Positions 1 to 7,391 of a DNA stretch of 34,718 nucleotides are shown here, one piece after another. Numbering within the stretch: the first letter of the stretch is position 1; each line of letters begins with the position of its first letter. This DNA comes from Deltaproteobacteria bacterium. GTDB lineage: Bacteria; Desulfobacterota; GWC2-55-46; DRQE01. The notes beneath the pieces were generated by a model, which saw only the letters and a program-made list of their open reading frames with translations, did not search any database and had not been told where the DNA came from. The stretch is taken from NCBI GenBank assembly GCA_015492495.1, contig WGEY01000077.1, positions 1-34,718 of the forward strand, given 5' to 3'. The translations under genes were made by a program, and so were the position numbers.

Positions 1-274
1 CCCAAGAGCGCGTGGATATCGGCAAGCCCGCTAATGTGGCCGCAAGTACCGTTGTGCCTGCCCCTGCCGCCACCGAGACGAGAAAGGTCGGGTCGGATGC
101 GACAGTGGCCGGCACGAGGGACTTGCCGGAAAATGCGCTTACAAGCCCCTCGGCGAGGTAGACCGACGCCGCCGAGCCGGCAAGCGTTGTGACGGTGGCC
201 CATGCAAGCGCACCCCTGTAGCTCAGGGTGCGGCTTCTAAAGAGCGTTGCGAGAAAAAGGGTAACGGTGATCAT
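1..274 (-). CDS. PiT-family inorganic phosphate transporter, 5' part only, probably defective
   Basis: The minus-strand frame opens with ATG at 274 and runs off the left edge, so the ORF track missed it. The visible 90 residues contain YRGALAWATVTTLAGSAAS, AFSGKSLVPATV and GLPIST, which match the start of PiT-type phosphate permeases (multi-pass inner membrane proteins moving phosphate with a cation). Two things are odd. Family members normally have a GANDNFKG-like signature between the first hydrophobic stretch and the ATLFGS-like segment, but here LFLA runs straight into TLFRS as if about 13 residues were lost. At the edge, the expected PISTTH motif reads PISTRSW, as if about 7 bases were missing. 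Either the gene is decayed or the sequence near this contig edge is wrong. Family assignment is from memory of homologues. It diverges from the radical SAM gene at 455. Confidence 0.6.
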   Translation of the reverse strand, partial: MITVTLFLATLFRSRTLSYRGALAWATVTTLAGSAASVYLAEGLVSAFSGKSLVPATVASDPTFLVSVAAGAGTTVLAATLAGLPISTRSW

Positions 275-361
275 AATCAGACAAGAATAGCATCCGGGAC
301 GGCGCTGTCAATGGTAAATACGTTTGTGCGGCGGTACCGGCGGCCGGGAGGTTACGGCAAT

Positions 362-379
362 GCGGGTCCTGATACCCGC
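362..379 (+). other. GC-rich hairpin upstream of the radical SAM cassette
   Basis: GCGGGT and ACCCGC form a perfect 6-bp stem around a 6-base loop, about 75 bases before the radical SAM start at 455. It is not followed by a T run, so it is not a standard terminator. It could be a leader structure for the plus-strand cassette. Function is unknown. Confidence 0.3.
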
Positions 380-454
380 CTGGGTGCTTTCTTCTCCAGG
401 CCGATTGGATATTTGAATTGTAAAACCCCCTGTTTTTTGATACTTTTTAATATT

Positions 455-1285
455 ATGCCGAATGATTTCCCCCTCCAGGTAAGGATTGAAAATACGAACC
501 TCTGCAACGCCTTTTGTACGATGTGCCCGCGCGAGCAGCTTACAAGGCCCAAGGGCACGATGAGCCTCGACTTCTTCAAGAAGATAGTGAAACAGCTTGC
601 CCGGGGCGGCACCAGGGAGCTTCATCTGCAGGGCTACGGCGAGCCTTTTCTCGATAAGACCATAATCGAGAAGATACGCGCGGCAAAGGATGCGGGCATA
701 CCCTATACATTCATGGTCACGAACGCCTCGCTCCTGAACGACAGGATAAGCAGGGAGCTACTCGAGTCCGGGCTGGACAAGCTGAAGATAAGCTTTTACG
801 GCGTTGACAGGGAAGGGTATGAAAAGGTGCACAACGGGCTGAGCTTTGACGAGGTCAAGCGGAACATCGAGAGGCTCCTGGAGCTCAAGAAGGCCATGGG
901 CACAAAGACCCCTGTCATAGACGTCAAGTACATAGGGAAGGTCTCCGAGTTCCTCGTCTTCATGCTCCAGTGGGGGCTCAAGGCGCGGATCTCCTATGCA
1001 AGGCTGCACAACTACGGCTACGGCAGGCGTTTCAACGCCCCCAAGGTGAAGAAAAGGAACAGGAAGTGCCCGATAGTGACCAGGCCGATCATGCAGGTTC
1101 TGTGGGACGGGCTCGTGGTTCCGTGCTGCTACGACTTCGACGGCAAGGTCATTCTGGGCAGGCTCGGGAATGAATCGGTATCCGATGTGTGGAACGGCGA
1201 GAAGTACAACAGGTTCAGGGAGATACACCGCAGGAGGGAGTACGAAAAGATCCCCATGTGCTACAACTGCGACAAGTTGCGGTAA
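455..1285 (+). CDS. radical SAM protein with SPASM-like C-terminus
   Basis: This is a 276-residue radical SAM enzyme, counted from ATG 455. The track ORF begins at 311, but its first 48 residues (GGYGNAGPDT...) do not resemble the family, and the AT-rich stretch before 455 looks intergenic. The iron-sulfur motif CNAFCTMC (C17, C21, C24) follows a short beta strand, and GYGEP is the usual SAM-contacting GGE-type motif. The C-terminal part has further cysteines (KCPI, PCCYDFDG, CYNC) in a SPASM/twitch-like arrangement that probably holds one auxiliary cluster. Such enzymes cut S-adenosylmethionine to a 5'-deoxyadenosyl radical; the substrate here cannot be told. Its stop overlaps the start of the GT9 gene (TAATG), and a second radical SAM gene of the same type follows, so a role in modifying a core sugar or lipid is a reasonable inference only. 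Confidence 0.88.
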   Translation: MPNDFPLQVRIENTNLCNAFCTMCPREQLTRPKGTMSLDFFKKIVKQLARGGTRELHLQGYGEPFLDKTIIEKIRAAKDAGIPYTFMVTNASLLNDRISRELLESGLDKLKISFYGVDREGYEKVHNGLSFDEVKRNIERLLELKKAMGTKTPVIDVKYIGKVSEFLVFMLQWGLKARISYARLHNYGYGRRFNAPKVKKRNRKCPIVTRPIMQVLWDGLVVPCCYDFDGKVILGRLGNESVSDVWNGEKYNRFREIHRRREYEKIPMCYNCDKLR

Positions 1286-2307
1286 TGTTTGAAGGTTTGA
1301 ACCTCCTCGTAATCAAATACAGTTCACTCGGTGACGTCATAAACGCCGTGCCGGCGGTGAGGCTCCTTAAGCGTAACTGCCCGGATTCCCGTATATACTG
1401 GCTGCTGAACAGGGAGTATGAGGGGCTGCTCTCGGGGGCCCGGTACATAGATGAGATCGTGGTCTACGGGGGAAGGGGCCTCGGTGCCACGCTCGACGTC
1501 GTCCGCAAGATACGTTCACTGAGGATAGACGTCGTTATTGACCTCCAGGGGCTCTTCAAGAGCGGACTCATAGGGTATCTCTCCGGTGCGCGCGAGAGGG
1601 TCTGTTTTCCACACACCAGGGAGTTCAGCTCCATCTTCTATACAAGGAGGCTCGGCCTCGAAAGGGGCTCCGGTGTCCATGCGGTGGTGGAGAACGCCTC
1701 GGTGGTTGAGGAGCTTGTGGATGGAAGAGCAGGCGCAACATACGAGTTCGATCTGCCGGTGGACGAGGCGGCAATAGAGCGCGCCGGTTGTATGGTAAAG
1801 GACGGGACCGGCGGGGACGGGCCACTGGTCGTAATAAGCCCCACCTCGAGGTGGGCAACCAAGCGGTGGGGCGCCGAGAGGTTTGCAAGGCTCGGTGACC
1901 TCCTTGCAGGAGACGGCGGGGCGCGTGTGGTCTTCACCGGGGCGGCCGGGGACTTGGACTACATAGAGGGGATCAGGGAGGGCATGAAAAACCCCGCCCT
2001 GAACCTTGCGGGGAAGACCGACATAAAGACCCTTGTCGCCGTTCTCAAGGCGGCGGACCTCGTCGTGAGCTGTGATTCGGGTCCCATGCACATTGCCTCG
2101 GCCGTGGGCACGCCCGTGGTCGCAATCTTCGGCCCCACCGACCCGGGTTACACCGGGCCGTTCGGTAGAAGATCGGTGGTCATAACATCCGGGGCCGAGT
2201 GCTCACCCTGCCGCAGGAGGAGGTGCGAGGATATGAGGTGTATGAAGGATATCCGGGTGGAAGAGGTATATGAGAAGGTCGTGAGGTCTCTGGAGGGTGA
2301 TGAATAG
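1285..2307 (+). CDS. glycosyltransferase family 9 (ADP-heptose:LPS heptosyltransferase-like)
   Basis: A 340-residue GT9 enzyme. The ATG at 1285 overlaps the stop of the upstream gene and gives the expected N-terminus (LLVIKYSSLGDVINAVPA); the longer track ORF from 1189 only adds out-of-family residues that overlap the radical SAM gene. Family hallmarks are the N-terminal SSLGDVI acceptor-side loop, SPTSRWATKRW, and the nucleotide-sugar binding block CDSGPMHIASAVGTPVVAIFG. A C-terminal cysteine cluster (CSPCRRRRC) is shared with the second GT9 gene in the window. GT9 enzymes transfer L-glycero-D-manno-heptose from ADP-heptose to the inner LPS core on the cytoplasmic face of the inner membrane. 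Whether this one is heptosyltransferase I, III or uses another sugar cannot be decided. It is sandwiched between two radical SAM genes with overlapping or abutting ends, so the three are probably co-translated. Confidence 0.88.
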   Translation: MFEGLNLLVIKYSSLGDVINAVPAVRLLKRNCPDSRIYWLLNREYEGLLSGARYIDEIVVYGGRGLGATLDVVRKIRSLRIDVVIDLQGLFKSGLIGYLSGARERVCFPHTREFSSIFYTRRLGLERGSGVHAVVENASVVEELVDGRAGATYEFDLPVDEAAIERAGCMVKDGTGGDGPLVVISPTSRWATKRWGAERFARLGDLLAGDGGARVVFTGAAGDLDYIEGIREGMKNPALNLAGKTDIKTLVAVLKAADLVVSCDSGPMHIASAVGTPVVAIFGPTDPGYTGPFGRRSVVITSGAECSPCRRRRCEDMRCMKDIRVEEVYEKVVRSLEGDE

Positions 2308-3202
2308 GCTTGTATACAGGACGGAGGTGGCGGCGGCAAGGAGCGTTCTGCCGCTGCTCGAAAGGTGTGGGGTCTTCCGGTTCCCGCGTACCGTGAGGAT
2401 AGAGTCCACGGACATATGCAATGCGAACTGTGTCACCTGCACGAGGGAGATCATGACGCGCCCCAAGGGTGTGATGGACATGGCCCTCTACAGGAAGATA
2501 GTGGACGAGTGCTCGCACTACAGGGTAAGCTCCATACACCTGCACAACTTCGGCGAGCCGCTCATAGACAAGGCCCTCTTCGAAAAGATACGGTATGCCT
2601 CGGCGAAGGGCATGAAGACCCGGCTTTTTTCAAACCTGTCGCTTCTGGACGAGGAGAAGGCCGCGATGCTCGTGCGCTCGGGTCTGAGCAGGATAAAGGT
2701 AAGCATAGATGGCAACTCAAGGGAGACCTTCGAGGCGATCCGAAGGGGGCTCAGCTTCGATAGGGTGGTGGAGAACCTTGAGGTGCTCATAGAGGCCAAG
2801 AAGAGGCTCGGCTCACGGACCCCCGAGATAGGGCTGGTATTCGTGGAGACAGATGAGAACCGTCACGAGAGGGAGGGTTTTCTCAAAAAATGGAAGGGCA
2901 GGGTGGACTCCATAGACATAAGCTCCTACCACAACTGGGCCGGCGGGCTCAGGGACTCGGACGGCAAAGACATGCGGGCCCTACCGTGTCTCAGGATCTG
3001 GCAGACCTTCACCATACTGTGGAACGGCGAGGTGGCGCTCTGCTGCATGGACTATGACGGCAGGGTCAAGCTCGGTAATGTCAGGGAGGATACCATCTAC
3101 GGGATATTCAATGGCCCGAGGCTCAACAGGATAAGGGAGTATCACCTAAGAGGCGCGTTTGAGAGAATACCCATATGCCTGAAGTGCGAGGCGAGGCGGT
3201 AG
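2300..3202 (+). CDS. radical SAM protein with SPASM-like C-terminus (second copy type)
   Basis: About 300 residues. The track starts at GTG 2297 and an ATG follows at 2300; both sit inside the end of the GT9 gene, directly behind TGGAGG, so the exact start is open. The radical SAM motif is CNANCVTC (C41, C45, C48 counted from GTG), followed by HNFGEPLID as the GGE-type motif. The C-terminal domain carries PCLRIWQ, LCCMDYDGRVKLG and CLKC, the same layout as the gene at 455 (including the shared pattern DG-V-LG and IPxCxxC), so the two are paralogues. It differs by an extra N-terminal stretch of about 25 residues. The gene ends the cassette, and a strong terminator follows within 65 bases. The substrate is unknown; the context suggests an envelope glycan or glycolipid. 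Confidence 0.87.
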   Translation: MNRLVYRTEVAAARSVLPLLERCGVFRFPRTVRIESTDICNANCVTCTREIMTRPKGVMDMALYRKIVDECSHYRVSSIHLHNFGEPLIDKALFEKIRYASAKGMKTRLFSNLSLLDEEKAAMLVRSGLSRIKVSIDGNSRETFEAIRRGLSFDRVVENLEVLIEAKKRLGSRTPEIGLVFVETDENRHEREGFLKKWKGRVDSIDISSYHNWAGGLRDSDGKDMRALPCLRIWQTFTILWNGEVALCCMDYDGRVKLGNVREDTIYGIFNGPRLNRIREYHLRGAFERIPICLKCEARR

Positions 3203-3264
3203 CCCGCCTCGTAGCCCCGGGGCACGCCGGGCGGCTGATGGGTATCCTGCCGATCGGTGTGGAG

Positions 3265-3299
3265 CCGCAACCCCGTTACGGGGTCTGCGGTGTTTTTTT
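3265..3299 (+). terminator. Rho-independent terminator after the radical SAM/GT9 cassette
   Basis: CCGCA-ACCCCG and CGGGGT-TGCGG form a long GC-rich stem with a tiny loop and one small bulge, followed by TGTTTTTTT. This ends transcription of the 455-3202 cassette and separates it from the LPS region that starts at 3485. Confidence 0.85.
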
Positions 3300-3425
3300 G
3301 CGGCGTGCGGACCGTGCCTCCCGGCGGGTCCTCCACGCAGTGAAACGTGACGTGCATGGATGCCCGGCCTGCACCTCCCCCGCATCACCGATGGGATCTG
3401 AAGCATTCCCTGCTCTCGTAACCAG

Positions 3426-3455
3426 TTGCAATTGTGTTGATTTCTGTGATAGATT
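3426..3455 (+). promoter_or_regulatory. candidate sigma70-type promoter for the LPS region
   Basis: A local AT-rich island just before the waaF-like gene contains TTGCAA and, 18 bases on, TAGATT (each 4 of 6 matches to consensus). It lies downstream of the terminator at 3265-3299, where a promoter is needed. The match is modest and other hexamers nearby (TTGATT) are possible. Confidence 0.35.
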
Positions 3456-3484
3456 AAATAATTAGGCATAAAAGTACCGGAACC

Positions 3485-4543
3485 ATGCACGGACATGAAG
3501 ACATAGAGAGGATACTCCTCAGGGTCCCGAACTGGATAGGGGATGCCGTCATGTCGCTCCCCGCCCTGGACGCGCTAAAGGGACACTTCCCTGAGGCCGA
3601 TATAACCGTATTGGCCAAGCCCAGGACGATGCCCTTTTACGGAAAGAACAACACGTCCGTGGCCGATGTCATAGAGTATGATTCAAAGGGCAGGCACTCG
3701 GGTATCGGCGGAAAGATGAGGCTTGCGGCCGAGCTCAAGCGTAGAAAGTTCCAGATGGCGGTGCTCTTTCAGAACGCCTTTGAAGCGGCCCTCTTGAGTT
3801 ACCTCGCGGCGATACCGGAAAGGGTCGGATATGCCAGGGACTTAAGGACCCCGCTCCTAACGAGACCCGTTGAGTTCACCGAGGAGATAGGCCGCAGGCA
3901 CCAGGTGTTCTACTACCTGAACATAATCAGGGAACTCGGTGCGGATGTGCCGATGGAGGAGTACCCGCTTCCCAGAATCCGCGTCGGTGAAGACGAGCTC
4001 GGCAGGGCCTGTGGGATACTGAGGGAGAACGGCGTGGATCCTGGAAGGGACCTCGTTATAGGAGTGGCGCCCGGGGCAAGCTACGGACCCGCCAAGAGGT
4101 GGTCCACGGAGGGGTTCAAGGAGGTCCTGGAGGCCCTTTCAAAGGAGCTCGACGCCACAACCGTGATATTCGGCGGAGGGGATGACGTCGAGATATGCGC
4201 CGCACTCTCCGTGAGCCTTGGTTCTCGGCACGTCAACCTTGCCGGGAGGACGACGCTCAGGGAGTTCATCGCGCTTGCGAGCATGGCGAGGCTCTTCTTA
4301 ACCAACGATTCGGGGCCCATGCACGTCGCCGCAGCACTCGGTGTTCCGACGGTCGCGGTCTTCGGCTCTACAGAGCCGGCGCTTACCGGACCGCTCGGCC
4401 CGAGGGTGCGGGTGGTGAGAAGGAAGGTGGACTGCAGCCCCTGTTTCAAAAGGGAGTGCCCCTACGGCCATTACAACTGCATGACAGGGGTGACGCCCGC
4501 GGATGTGCATGGAGCGGCGGTCGAGATGCTCGAGGTGGTGTGA
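3485..4543 (+). CDS. waaF: lipopolysaccharide heptosyltransferase II-like (GT9)
   Basis: A 352-residue GT9 enzyme that would add the second heptose of the LPS inner core from ADP-L,D-heptose. The N-terminus ILLRVPNWIGDAVMSLPAL is the typical WaaF opening. GVAPGASYGPAKRW and NDSGPMHVAAALGVPTVAVFGSTEP form the donor-binding C-terminal half. A cysteine-rich tail (CSPCFKRECPYGHYNC) is present, as in many WaaF proteins outside Enterobacteria. It is the first gene after a terminator, and its stop lies 4 bases before gmhB, which makes a precursor of its donor sugar. Together with hldA at 16237 it supports a heptose-containing core. The exact linkage made cannot be seen from sequence. Confidence 0.88.
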   Translation: MHGHEDIERILLRVPNWIGDAVMSLPALDALKGHFPEADITVLAKPRTMPFYGKNNTSVADVIEYDSKGRHSGIGGKMRLAAELKRRKFQMAVLFQNAFEAALLSYLAAIPERVGYARDLRTPLLTRPVEFTEEIGRRHQVFYYLNIIRELGADVPMEEYPLPRIRVGEDELGRACGILRENGVDPGRDLVIGVAPGASYGPAKRWSTEGFKEVLEALSKELDATTVIFGGGDDVEICAALSVSLGSRHVNLAGRTTLREFIALASMARLFLTNDSGPMHVAAALGVPTVAVFGSTEPALTGPLGPRVRVVRRKVDCSPCFKRECPYGHYNCMTGVTPADVHGAAVEMLEVV

Positions 4544-4547
4544 CGGT

Positions 4548-5093
4548 ATGGTACGGGCCGTGGTCTACCTCGACAGGGACGGTACGATAAACGAGGATGT
4601 GGGCTACATCGGGGATCCGGACCGCATAAGGCTCCTTGAAGGCGCTGCTCGTGCCATAAGAAGACTCAACACCGAGGGCGTAAAGGTCATTGTCATAACC
4701 AATCAGTCCGGCGTTGCAAGGGGATTTTACACCGAAGACGAGCTCGACGAGGTCAACAGGAGACTGGTCGGGCTCCTCGAGGCCGAGGGGGCGCACCTCG
4801 ACGGGGTGTACTACTGCCCACACCACCCGGACGACGGGTGCGGCTGCAGGAAGCCGGAGGCCGGTCTTGTAAAGAAGGCCGCTGCCGAGCACGGGCTTTC
4901 GGCCCTGCGCTCATATGTGGTGGGAGACAAGGCGTCAGATATCGAACTGGCCGCCAATATAGGCGCAGAGGGGATACTGGTGCTGACCGGCATGGGAAAA
5001 GGCCAGCTCGAAGGGCTTCGCCGCCGGCCTGCGTTCATCGCCAGGGACCTCGGGGAGGCCGTGGACTGGATAGTGAATGACCTTGAAGAATGA
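4548..5093 (+). CDS. gmhB: D-glycero-D-manno-heptose 1,7-bisphosphate 7-phosphatase
   Basis: A 181-residue HAD-superfamily phosphatase, starting at ATG 4548 rather than at the track start 4503, which lies inside waaF. YLDRDGTIN gives the catalytic aspartates D9 and D11; ITNQSG is HAD motif II. CPHHPDDGCGCRKP (C90, H92, C98, C100) is the zinc-binding loop typical of GmhB and histidinol-phosphatase relatives. KPEAGL and VVGDKASDIELA are the later HAD motifs. It removes the 7-phosphate in the ADP-heptose pathway, between the HldA kinase step and the nucleotidyl transfer step. The tight spacing to waaF supports co-expression. Confidence 0.92.
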   Translation: MVRAVVYLDRDGTINEDVGYIGDPDRIRLLEGAARAIRRLNTEGVKVIVITNQSGVARGFYTEDELDEVNRRLVGLLEAEGAHLDGVYYCPHHPDDGCGCRKPEAGLVKKAAAEHGLSALRSYVVGDKASDIELAANIGAEGILVLTGMGKGQLEGLRRRPAFIARDLGEAVDWIVNDLEE

Positions 5094-5123
5094 GGGGCGG
5101 TCCGGGCGCAGCCGGCCCCTTTT
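5094..5123 (+). terminator. weak terminator-like hairpin after gmhB
   Basis: GGGGC pairs with GCCCC right after the gmhB stop, followed by only four T residues. The loop is large and GC-rich. It may cause partial termination; readthrough into the GT2 gene is likely. Confidence 0.3.
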
Positions 5124-5175
5124 GGCGCGGGGCCTTGGCGCTCCGATCGCTTTAGAACGACCGACGAATATATCC

Positions 5176-5182
5176 AAGGAGG
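5176..5182 (+). promoter_or_regulatory. strong ribosome binding site that fixes a TTG start
   Basis: AAGGAGG lies 7 bases before TTG 5190. No in-frame ATG near the conserved N-terminus is available, so this site decides the start of the GT2 gene. Confidence 0.8.
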
Positions 5183-5189
5183 TTTTTGT

Positions 5190-6176
5190 TTGCCAGATTC
5201 CGTATCCATAGTGATACCCGTTTACAATGAGAGGGAGAGCCTTCCCGTACTTTACAGCTCCATAAAGAAGGTGATGGACGACCTTGAAAACCCCTATGAG
5301 ATCGTCTTCGTGGACGACGGGAGCAGGGACGGTTCGCTGGAGATACTCGAGGAGATACAGGCCAGCGACGAAAACGTCGTGGTCGTCTCGTTCAGGAAGA
5401 ACTTCGGTCAGACCGCAGCCATGGCCGCCGGGTTCGAGTACTCAAAGGGGGATGTGGTCGTTACGATGGACGCGGACCTGCAGAACGACCCGGCTGACAT
5501 ACCGATGCTTCTTGAGAAGATAAAGGGGCGTGACATAGTAAGCGGGTGGAGGAAGAACAGGAAGGATCCGTTTCTTTCAAGGAGGCTCCCTTCGATGATG
5601 GCCAACTGGCTGATATCGTTCGTGACCGGTGTTAAGCTCCACGACTACGGCTGTACGCTGAAGGCATACAGAAGGGATGTCATAAGGAACATCAAGCTGT
5701 ACGGCGAGATGCACCGTTTCATTCCGGCGATTGCGAGCTGGGTCGGTGCGGAGATCGTGGAGGTCGAGACCCGCCACCATCCCCGGCGTTACGGGACATC
5801 GAAGTACGGCATATCCAGGACCATAAGGGTGGTCCTGGACCTGATAACGGTCAAGTTTCTGCAGAGTTTTTCGACGCGCCCCATCCATGCCTTCGGCCCC
5901 CCGGGGCTCGTCATGGCCGGGGTTGGCTTTCTGATATCGTTGTATCTAAGCTATGAAAAGTTCGTGCTCGGCGAATCCATCGGCACAAGGCCGCTGCTTC
6001 TGTTGGGGGTGCTCCTCATCATACTCGGGGTGCAGATCATAGTCATGGGGCTTCTCGGTGAGATGCTGGCAAGGGTCTACCACGAGTCTCAGGACAAACC
6101 CATCTTTGTCGTAAAGAAGGTGCTCGGCTCTTCGGCCGACATCTCCGGGGGGTACAGGGCCGGCGGCAAACCATAA
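5190..6176 (+). CDS. membrane-anchored glycosyltransferase family 2 (DPM1/ArnC-like)
   Basis: A 328-residue GT2 enzyme with a TTG start supported by a perfect Shine-Dalgarno sequence. The catalytic domain opens with VSIVIPVYNERESLP, has FVDDGSRDGS and the metal/donor motif MDADLQNDP, and carries WRKNRKDPFLSR as in polyprenyl-phosphate glycosyltransferases. Two membrane helices close the protein (roughly residues 232-257 and 268-294). This layout matches enzymes that load a sugar onto undecaprenyl or dolichyl phosphate on the cytoplasmic side (DPM1, ArnC, GtrB types). The lipid-linked sugar would then be flipped and used outside, which fits the flippase-like gene that follows 7 bases downstream. 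The sugar is unknown. Confidence 0.85.
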   Translation: MPDSVSIVIPVYNERESLPVLYSSIKKVMDDLENPYEIVFVDDGSRDGSLEILEEIQASDENVVVVSFRKNFGQTAAMAAGFEYSKGDVVVTMDADLQNDPADIPMLLEKIKGRDIVSGWRKNRKDPFLSRRLPSMMANWLISFVTGVKLHDYGCTLKAYRRDVIRNIKLYGEMHRFIPAIASWVGAEIVEVETRHHPRRYGTSKYGISRTIRVVLDLITVKFLQSFSTRPIHAFGPPGLVMAGVGFLISLYLSYEKFVLGESIGTRPLLLLGVLLIILGVQIIVMGLLGEMLARVYHESQDKPIFVVKKVLGSSADISGGYRAGGKP

Positions 6177-6183
6177 GGGGCAG

Positions 6184-7179
6184 ATGTCGAAAAGATGGGG
6201 CATGCCCATACTGAAGGTTGCGGTAAGCGCCGCACTCCTGTACATCCTCTTCAGCAAGGTGGATGCACGCCTGGTATGGGACTCGGTATCCTCTGTGGGC
6301 GCAGGCTGGATCGTCTCCGCGGCGCTCTTGTTCGCGGCGCTGCAGTGCATATCGACCTACCGCTGGTCGATAGTATTGGGGAGGGACGTCCATGTGCCGT
6401 ATCCGAGGCTCCTTTCGATGTACTTTGTCGGCATGTTCTTCAACAGCTTCCTGCCCACGATAGTGGGCGGTGACGTTGTAAAGGGGTACTACCTGTACAG
6501 GGAGACCGGGAGGGGAGGGGCGGCCTTCGCCTCTATCCTCATGGACAGGTACTCGGGCTTCGCGGCGCTCATGACCATAACCTTCGTCGCCCTGCTCATA
6601 GGAGGCGGGGCGGTCCATGCAACCGGCGGTACGGGGCTTGTGGTCGTGTTTGCGGCACTTGTCGGTGGGTTCCTCGGAGCGAGCCTTTTTTTGTGGTTTG
6701 AAAGGCTGCATCAATGGCTCGTAAGTGCCCTGTCAGGGATACGCCTCATGGGGCTCAACGAGAAGGTGGACGCCTTCTACAGGACCTTCACGGGCTACCG
6801 GCAGAGCCCCTCCATGCTCGTAGGCGTCTTCCTCATCTCCCTCGCCATCCAGTGCGGCGTGATCACCGGCTACTTCATGCTCGGCAGGGGCATGGGGGTG
6901 GGCGTGCCGATTGGTTACTTCTTTCTCTTCGTGCCGCTTGCAACGACCGCCTCCATGATCCCGCTCTCGCTCTCCGGGCTCGGCATAAGGGAGGGGGTCT
7001 TCGTGTTCCTGTTTTCCAGGGTGGGCATGGACCGCGAGGATGCGCTGGCCCTGAGCCTTCTCTGGTTTCTTGTTACGGTCGTCGTGAGCTTGCCCGGTGC
7101 GGTGGAGTACATAAGAAGGGGGCCCCCAGGAGATGTGCCGGCGGATAGCAACGGGGATCATCACAAGCGAAAAAATTGA
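6184..7179 (+). CDS. flippase-like membrane protein (UPF0104 / lysylphosphatidylglycerol synthase TM family)
   Basis: A 331-residue integral membrane protein with about eight hydrophobic segments. FFNSFLPTIVGGDVVKGYYLYRETG and the late SLSGLGIREGVFVFLF block are characteristic of the YbhN/AglD-like family (also called flippase-like domain or LPG_synthase_TM). Members are thought to move or bind lipids or lipid-linked sugars, but the biochemical role of most is unproven. It directly follows a polyprenyl-phosphate glycosyltransferase-like gene, a pairing that suggests handling of the lipid-linked product. Start ATG 6184 has GGGGC upstream. The stop is followed almost at once by the RBS of the Trm112 gene. 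Confidence 0.85.
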   Translation: MSKRWGMPILKVAVSAALLYILFSKVDARLVWDSVSSVGAGWIVSAALLFAALQCISTYRWSIVLGRDVHVPYPRLLSMYFVGMFFNSFLPTIVGGDVVKGYYLYRETGRGGAAFASILMDRYSGFAALMTITFVALLIGGGAVHATGGTGLVVVFAALVGGFLGASLFLWFERLHQWLVSALSGIRLMGLNEKVDAFYRTFTGYRQSPSMLVGVFLISLAIQCGVITGYFMLGRGMGVGVPIGYFFLFVPLATTASMIPLSLSGLGIREGVFVFLFSRVGMDREDALALSLLWFLVTVVVSLPGAVEYIRRGPPGDVPADSNGDHHKRKN

Positions 7180-7189
7180 GGAGGTCTTT

Positions 7190-7363
7190 ATGGCTTTAGA
7201 CAGTGAGCTTCTATCAATCCTTGCCTGTCCGGGATGCAAGGGAAAGGTGCGTCTGGGCGACGAAGGGGACGGGATCATCTGCGACAGGTGCCGGCTCCTT
7301 TTTCCCATAAGGGACGGCATCCCTACCATGCTCGTTGACGAGGCCATAAGGCTCGATGACTGA
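7190..7363 (+). CDS. Trm112-family zinc-ribbon protein
   Basis: A 57-residue protein starting at ATG 7190, with GAGGAGG five bases upstream. The track's longer version from 7133 overlaps the previous gene and is not needed. ACPGCKGKV and CDRC supply four cysteines (C13, C16, C31, C34) for one zinc site, and FPIRDGIPTML is the conserved C-terminal signature. Eukaryotic and archaeal Trm112 activates methyltransferases; the bacterial YcaR-type proteins are uncharacterised but often lie next to lpxK and kdsB in lipid A/LPS loci. Its place here between membrane-lipid genes agrees with that pattern. Confidence 0.9.
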   Translation: MALDSELLSILACPGCKGKVRLGDEGDGIICDRCRLLFPIRDGIPTMLVDEAIRLDD

Positions 7364-7391
7364 GTACGGCCGTATGTGAGCTGGAGACACA

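Noticed and set aside
311-454. 48-codon N-terminal extension of the first radical SAM gene
   Set aside because: It has no similarity to radical SAM N-termini, includes AT-rich intergenic-looking DNA, and the conserved part begins right after ATG 455.
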